From Paraconexibacter antarcticus (GTDB taxonomy: Bacteria > Actinomycetota > Thermoleophilia > Solirubrobacterales > Solirubrobacteraceae), in assembly GCF_024220175.1 (NCBI RefSeq), contig NZ_CP098502.1:3786514-3850513 (forward strand): a stretch of 64,000 bases of DNA. Reading direction: 5' to 3'. The notes beneath the pieces are model-generated. The model ran no database searches and was not told where the DNA came from. It worked only from the letters and a program-made list of their open reading frames with translations. Within the stretch, counting starts at the first letter, position 1. Every line of letters begins with the position of its first letter. This document shows, in pieces, positions 61,345 through 64,000 of this stretch. Made by a program: the position numbers and the translations under genes.

Positions 61345-62637
61345 TTAGCGCGGAGCGCGGATTCGGAAGGTGCCGATGATCTGAGCGGTCTTCGCCGCCG
61401 TCACCCGACCCAGCAGCCGGCCGTTGACCGCGTCGCAGAAGCGCGGCAGCGGGCCGCGCAGCCGCCAGCGCGCGCGGCGGCCGCCGGGCAGGGTGCGGCC
61501 GGGTTCGCCCATGACCGATTTCGGCTTGCATTGGATCTCGACCGAATACAGGTCAGTCGTGGGCGGGGTGAAGTAGAGCGTTAGTCCGTTGACTTGCACC
61601 GGGACGTGCAGCGCCGCAGGCGGTCGCGGGGGCGTTGTCGGCGCGCCTGCGCGGGGCTGGGGCTTGGGGAAGCCGGGCGGAGGCGAGCAGGCCGCCGGGG
61701 CCGCGACCGGCTGGTCCGCGCTGAAGGGGCACGTCACTCCGTCCCGGTAGTAGGCGGTGCGGACGTAGCCCTGATGGCGGGTCCACGGGCCGACGAGCAC
61801 GACGAGGAACGCTCCGCTCTCCTTGGCCGACGGCTTGGCGACATGGGTGGTGCCGTGGTCGGTGATGGTGACCTTCGTTGCCTGAGCGCCCATGAAGCCG
61901 TAGACCACCGACCGCAGATCAGCGGTCGGGCAAAGGGGGATGTTCTGCGCCGCGCGTTTCTGGAAGCGCGCGATCACGCGCCGCTGGATGCGCGCGATCT
62001 TGTACTCGTGGCGGTGCAGCTGCAGCGCCAGCGCGTCCTTCAACGACGCGACTGTGCTCATCCGCGCGCTGCGGTCCTGTGGCGTCTCGCAGCCGCCGAC
62101 GCCTTTGATGCCCGATCCCGAGTAGCCGCTTGCGGTCTGCGCGTTGCTGCCGCCCTCCATGAACAGCAGACCTTTCGGCGACAGTCCGCCGCAGCCGTCG
62201 GCCTGTAGCGGCAGCGGGTGGAAGCGATGGTCGTTGCCGAAGACGCCGTCCTGGCCGACAACCCCGAGTCAGCCGGCGACGACGCGGCCGACCTGGACGC
62301 AGGCGATCCCTTTCTTGGTCTGATACATCCGGATTCCCCACGGCGGCCCGCCGTCGGGGTCGGCCGCGCGCACGGACAGCAGCCGCACGCTGCCCGGCAC
62401 GATGCTGCCGAGCACCGACTGCCCTCCGGCAGGCAGACGCGGAACGGGCTGGCCGGTGCCGATGAGCTGCGTCGCGGCCACCGCGCCGCCCGCGGCGACG
62501 GCGACGCCGATGCCGAGTAGCGGCGCGATCCGCAGCCCGAAGCGTCGGCGCGACCGGCGCGTGTGCGCGACCCGTTCGACTTCGGCGCCCAGCTCGCCCA
62601 GCACCGGGACGTCGGCGAATTCGTCGTGCCAGCTCAT
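61345..62637 (-). pseudogene. anti-sigma-like membrane protein with an in-frame stop
   Basis: Codons from the ATG at 62637 to the stop at 61345 are in one frame of 431 codons, broken only by TGA at 62269-62271. Before it lie a cytoplasmic segment (WHDEFADVPVLGELGAEVER), one transmembrane helix (IAPLLGIGVAVAAGGAVAA) and CVQVGRVVAG. After it the protein continues LGVVGQDGVFGNDHRFHPL without a gap, so one nonsense change (for example CGA to TGA) explains the break. The ATG overlaps the ECF sigma stop, suggesting a sigma-factor partner. An internal ATG at 62160 could restart translation. Confidence 0.75.
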
Positions 62638-63167
62638 GTGCTCAGCTCCGGGTCGTGTTCCAGGACGGCGGCCAGCGCCCGCAGCCCGCGCGACACCCGC
62701 GCCCGCGCCGCCTGCGCGCTGATCCCCAGCGCGATCGCGACCTCGTCATAGGAGCGCTCCTCGACCACCCGCAACTCGACCGCTGCGCGCTGCTCTTCGG
62801 GCAGCGAGGCCATCTGCGCAGCGACCCTGGCCCTCGCGTCGTCGCTGCCGGTCAGCGCGAGAAGACGCTCGACGTCGGTGTCAGTGAGCACCGGGCGCTG
62901 CATCCCCAGCCGGGTCAGCGCACGCCGCTCGACCGAACCGTCGCGGTACCAGTGACGCAGCAGGTTACGGGCGATGCCGAACAGCCACGCCCCAGCGTCC
63001 TCGTTTCGGCCGTTGAACCTGCGCCGGTCGCGAATCGCGATCGCGAACGTCTCCGCGACGAGATCCATCGCCACCTCAGGGTCGTGTGTGCGGCGCACGA
63101 GGAACGTCGCCAGGCGACGCGCGTGCAGACGGTAGAGCTGAGTGATGTCGTCGGGCGACAGAGGCAC
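62634..63167 (-). CDS. ECF sigma factor
   Basis: This is a 177-residue protein from the GTG at 63167 (MPLSPDDITQLYRLHARRL); longer frames upstream look non-coding. Region 2 shows DPEVAMDLVAETFAIAIRDR and DAGAWLFGIARNLLRHWYRD. Region 4 shows MASLPEEQRAAVELRVVEER and YDEVAIALGISAQAARARVS. Group 4 (ECF) sigma factors direct transcription of stress or envelope regulons. The downstream partner, overlapping by ATGA, has a membrane helix and a nonsense mutation, so control of this sigma factor may be altered. Confidence 0.88.
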   Translation of the reverse strand: MPLSPDDITQLYRLHARRLATFLVRRTHDPEVAMDLVAETFAIAIRDRRRFNGRNEDAGAWLFGIARNLLRHWYRDGSVERRALTRLGMQRPVLTDTDVERLLALTGSDDARARVAAQMASLPEEQRAAVELRVVEERSYDEVAIALGISAQAARARVSRGLRALAAVLEHDPELST

Positions 63168-63343
63168 GTGTACGGTAGTGTCGCTGGCCGAAATTCTGTG
63201 ACAGGACGCTGCCGCAGGAGCGAGCGTCTCGGCTATGGCCCGACAGGCTCTCCCGGCAGGTTGGAGTTGCGTTCGCGGATCGGGGTGCGGTTGAGCGCAC
63301 GGGCGGCTTCCCCTGGCCAACCGCCGGGGCGCTGCGCGTCGAG

Positions 63344-63480
63344 ATGCTCGCAGGCCTCGTCGTCGCGCTCGCGCTGATCCCCGAAGCAATCTCGTTCTCG
63401 ATCATCGCCGGCGTCGACCCCAAGCTCGGCCTCTACGGCTCGTTCACGATGGCCGTGACGGCCGAAGGCGGCCGGTGCCG
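63344..63480 (+). pseudogene. SulP anion transporter N-terminal fragment
   Basis: The frame (also open upstream to about 63230) reads [20 protein letters not shown] and [20 protein letters not shown], the first helices of SulP transporters. It stops matching after MAVTAEGG, where relatives continue with a Gly-Arg-Pro-Gly loop. From about 63485 the opposite strand encodes an ABC exporter piece. The gene is therefore cut at a junction near 63480. Confidence 0.7.
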
Positions 63481-63509
63481 CATTGCGGGCTCACGGGTTC
63501 ATTCCGGAT

Positions 63510-63690
63510 CGCGCCCGTTCGGGTGATGTAGCCCGTGTCCCCGGTGACGACGCCGTTGTCGATGATGTCGGCGTTGAGCGTCGGCAGGTAGAGCGCCGCG
63601 ATCGTGCTGACGAACTCCAGGGCGACGACCACGACGATCCGCCTGCGGTACCGACCCAGATGCTCTTTGAGCAGGCGAATCAGCACAAAT
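63510..63690 (-). pseudogene. ABC exporter transmembrane-domain fragment
   Basis: The reverse frame reads VLIRLLKEHLGRYRRRIVVV, then ALEFVSTIAALYLPTLNADI and [18 protein letters not shown]. This is the start of a type I ABC exporter (first helix and the following loop). The second helix and everything after it are missing. The start is not clear because the frame continues upstream in non-coding-looking sequence. Confidence 0.65.
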
Positions 63691-63791
63691 GGACCGTACG
63701 ACCACGGCCGCCCGCGACCATCCGTACTACCGACCAGCCATTGGCGATAGCGGGTAGCGCCATCAACGGCGCGGAATTCAACGCTTAGTGT

Positions 63792-64000
63792 TTGTCGCCA
63801 CTGACGCCGAGCGGTGACGTCGGGACGCGCGGCACAGGATCGGCGGAGCATCGGCGACCGGTCATCGAGCTTCTGGACGCCTTGGTTGGTTCGCACGGGG
63901 CGGCGCAGCAGCTCTTCTGGGTTGTGGATCTGTTGTCGAAGCGCGCAGGCGTCGAAGTGCCCGTCCGGATCATCAATGTGGTCCGTGGGCTCCGGCCAGC
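63792..64000 (+). CDS. possible ORF running off the window end
   Basis: A plus-strand frame from TTG at 63792 reads LSPLTPSGDVGTRGTGSA, then RRPVIELLDALVGSHGAAQQ, LFWVVDLLSKRAGVEVPV and RIINVVRGL to the edge. The second half looks like a folded alpha/beta protein. The start is weak and no family is recognised. It is incomplete. Confidence 0.3.
   Translation, partial: MSPLTPSGDVGTRGTGSAEHRRPVIELLDALVGSHGAAQQLFWVVDLLSKRAGVEVPVRIINVVRGLRP

Overview
The window is very GC-rich, strongly Actinomycetota-like accessory DNA. That view rests on the high GC, ATGA/GTGA-coupled operons, two ydaO-type (c-di-AMP) riboswitches in front of cell-wall hydrolases, and eight genes whose -10 box lies only 6-7 bases before the start codon (leaderless transcripts). 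A Thermoleophilia/Solirubrobacterales host is my best guess, by inference only. The region has been heavily remodelled by insertion sequences and tyrosine recombinases, and many genes are cut, fused or frameshifted.

Layout. 1-4142: a reverse-strand locus with the start of a DISARM-type helicase, a DrmE-like protein and two small genes. 4358-11300: unknown genes, a Schlafen AlbA_2 protein, a small ORF split by IS copy A, a DUF4238 protein and a winged-helix protein. 11384-14826: remains of an integrative element (frameshifted regulator, membrane protein, integrase, excisionase, beheaded DNA methyltransferase), ended by IS copy B. 16464-26311: a metal/copper region between directly repeated IS copies B and C (DUF1360, spermidine-synthase-like fusion, cyclase-YHS fusion, DUF4396, CsoR, CopZ, exported metal-domain-like protein, CopA, riboswitch-controlled M23 peptidase). 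27949-32525: a membrane gene split by IS copy C, a TetR regulator, a riboswitch-controlled NlpC/P60-like hydrolase, and a truncated coiled-coil hydrolase. 32521-39814: an IS3 element, a 150-base imperfect palindrome, a SEFIR gene cut by an IS1380 element, two recombinases and an alkyltransferase-like gene. 39471-40509: three tRNA 3' fragments (Arg, Thr, Met) that look like attachment sites, two of them in repeated modules.

40670-52330 is the most striking block. Eight co-directional, mostly overlapping genes encode TerB-C, a DUF2791 ATPase and an Lhr-like helicase (the Shango defence trio), followed by NurA, a small protein, HerA, SbcD/Mre11 and SbcC/Rad50. This joins a phage-defence core to an archaeal-style DNA end-resection set. 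IS copy D has removed the N-terminus of the first gene.

54259-57439: a candidate graspetide (ATP-grasp RiPP) locus, with a six-repeat precursor, an ATP-grasp ligase and a membrane protein. The precursor is joined out of frame to a truncated cupredoxin. 57542-63167: a secreted S53 peptidase, a secreted helical protein, a conjugation-ATPase remnant, a rhomboid-like protein, and an ECF sigma factor with a partner gene carrying an in-frame stop. 63344-64000: fragments of a SulP transporter and an ABC exporter, and an incomplete ORF.

The four 1,637-bp IS copies separate clearly. A and C have 3-base target duplications and, when removed, restore reading frames. B and D lack duplications and join unrelated gene fragments, so they mark deletions or rearrangements.
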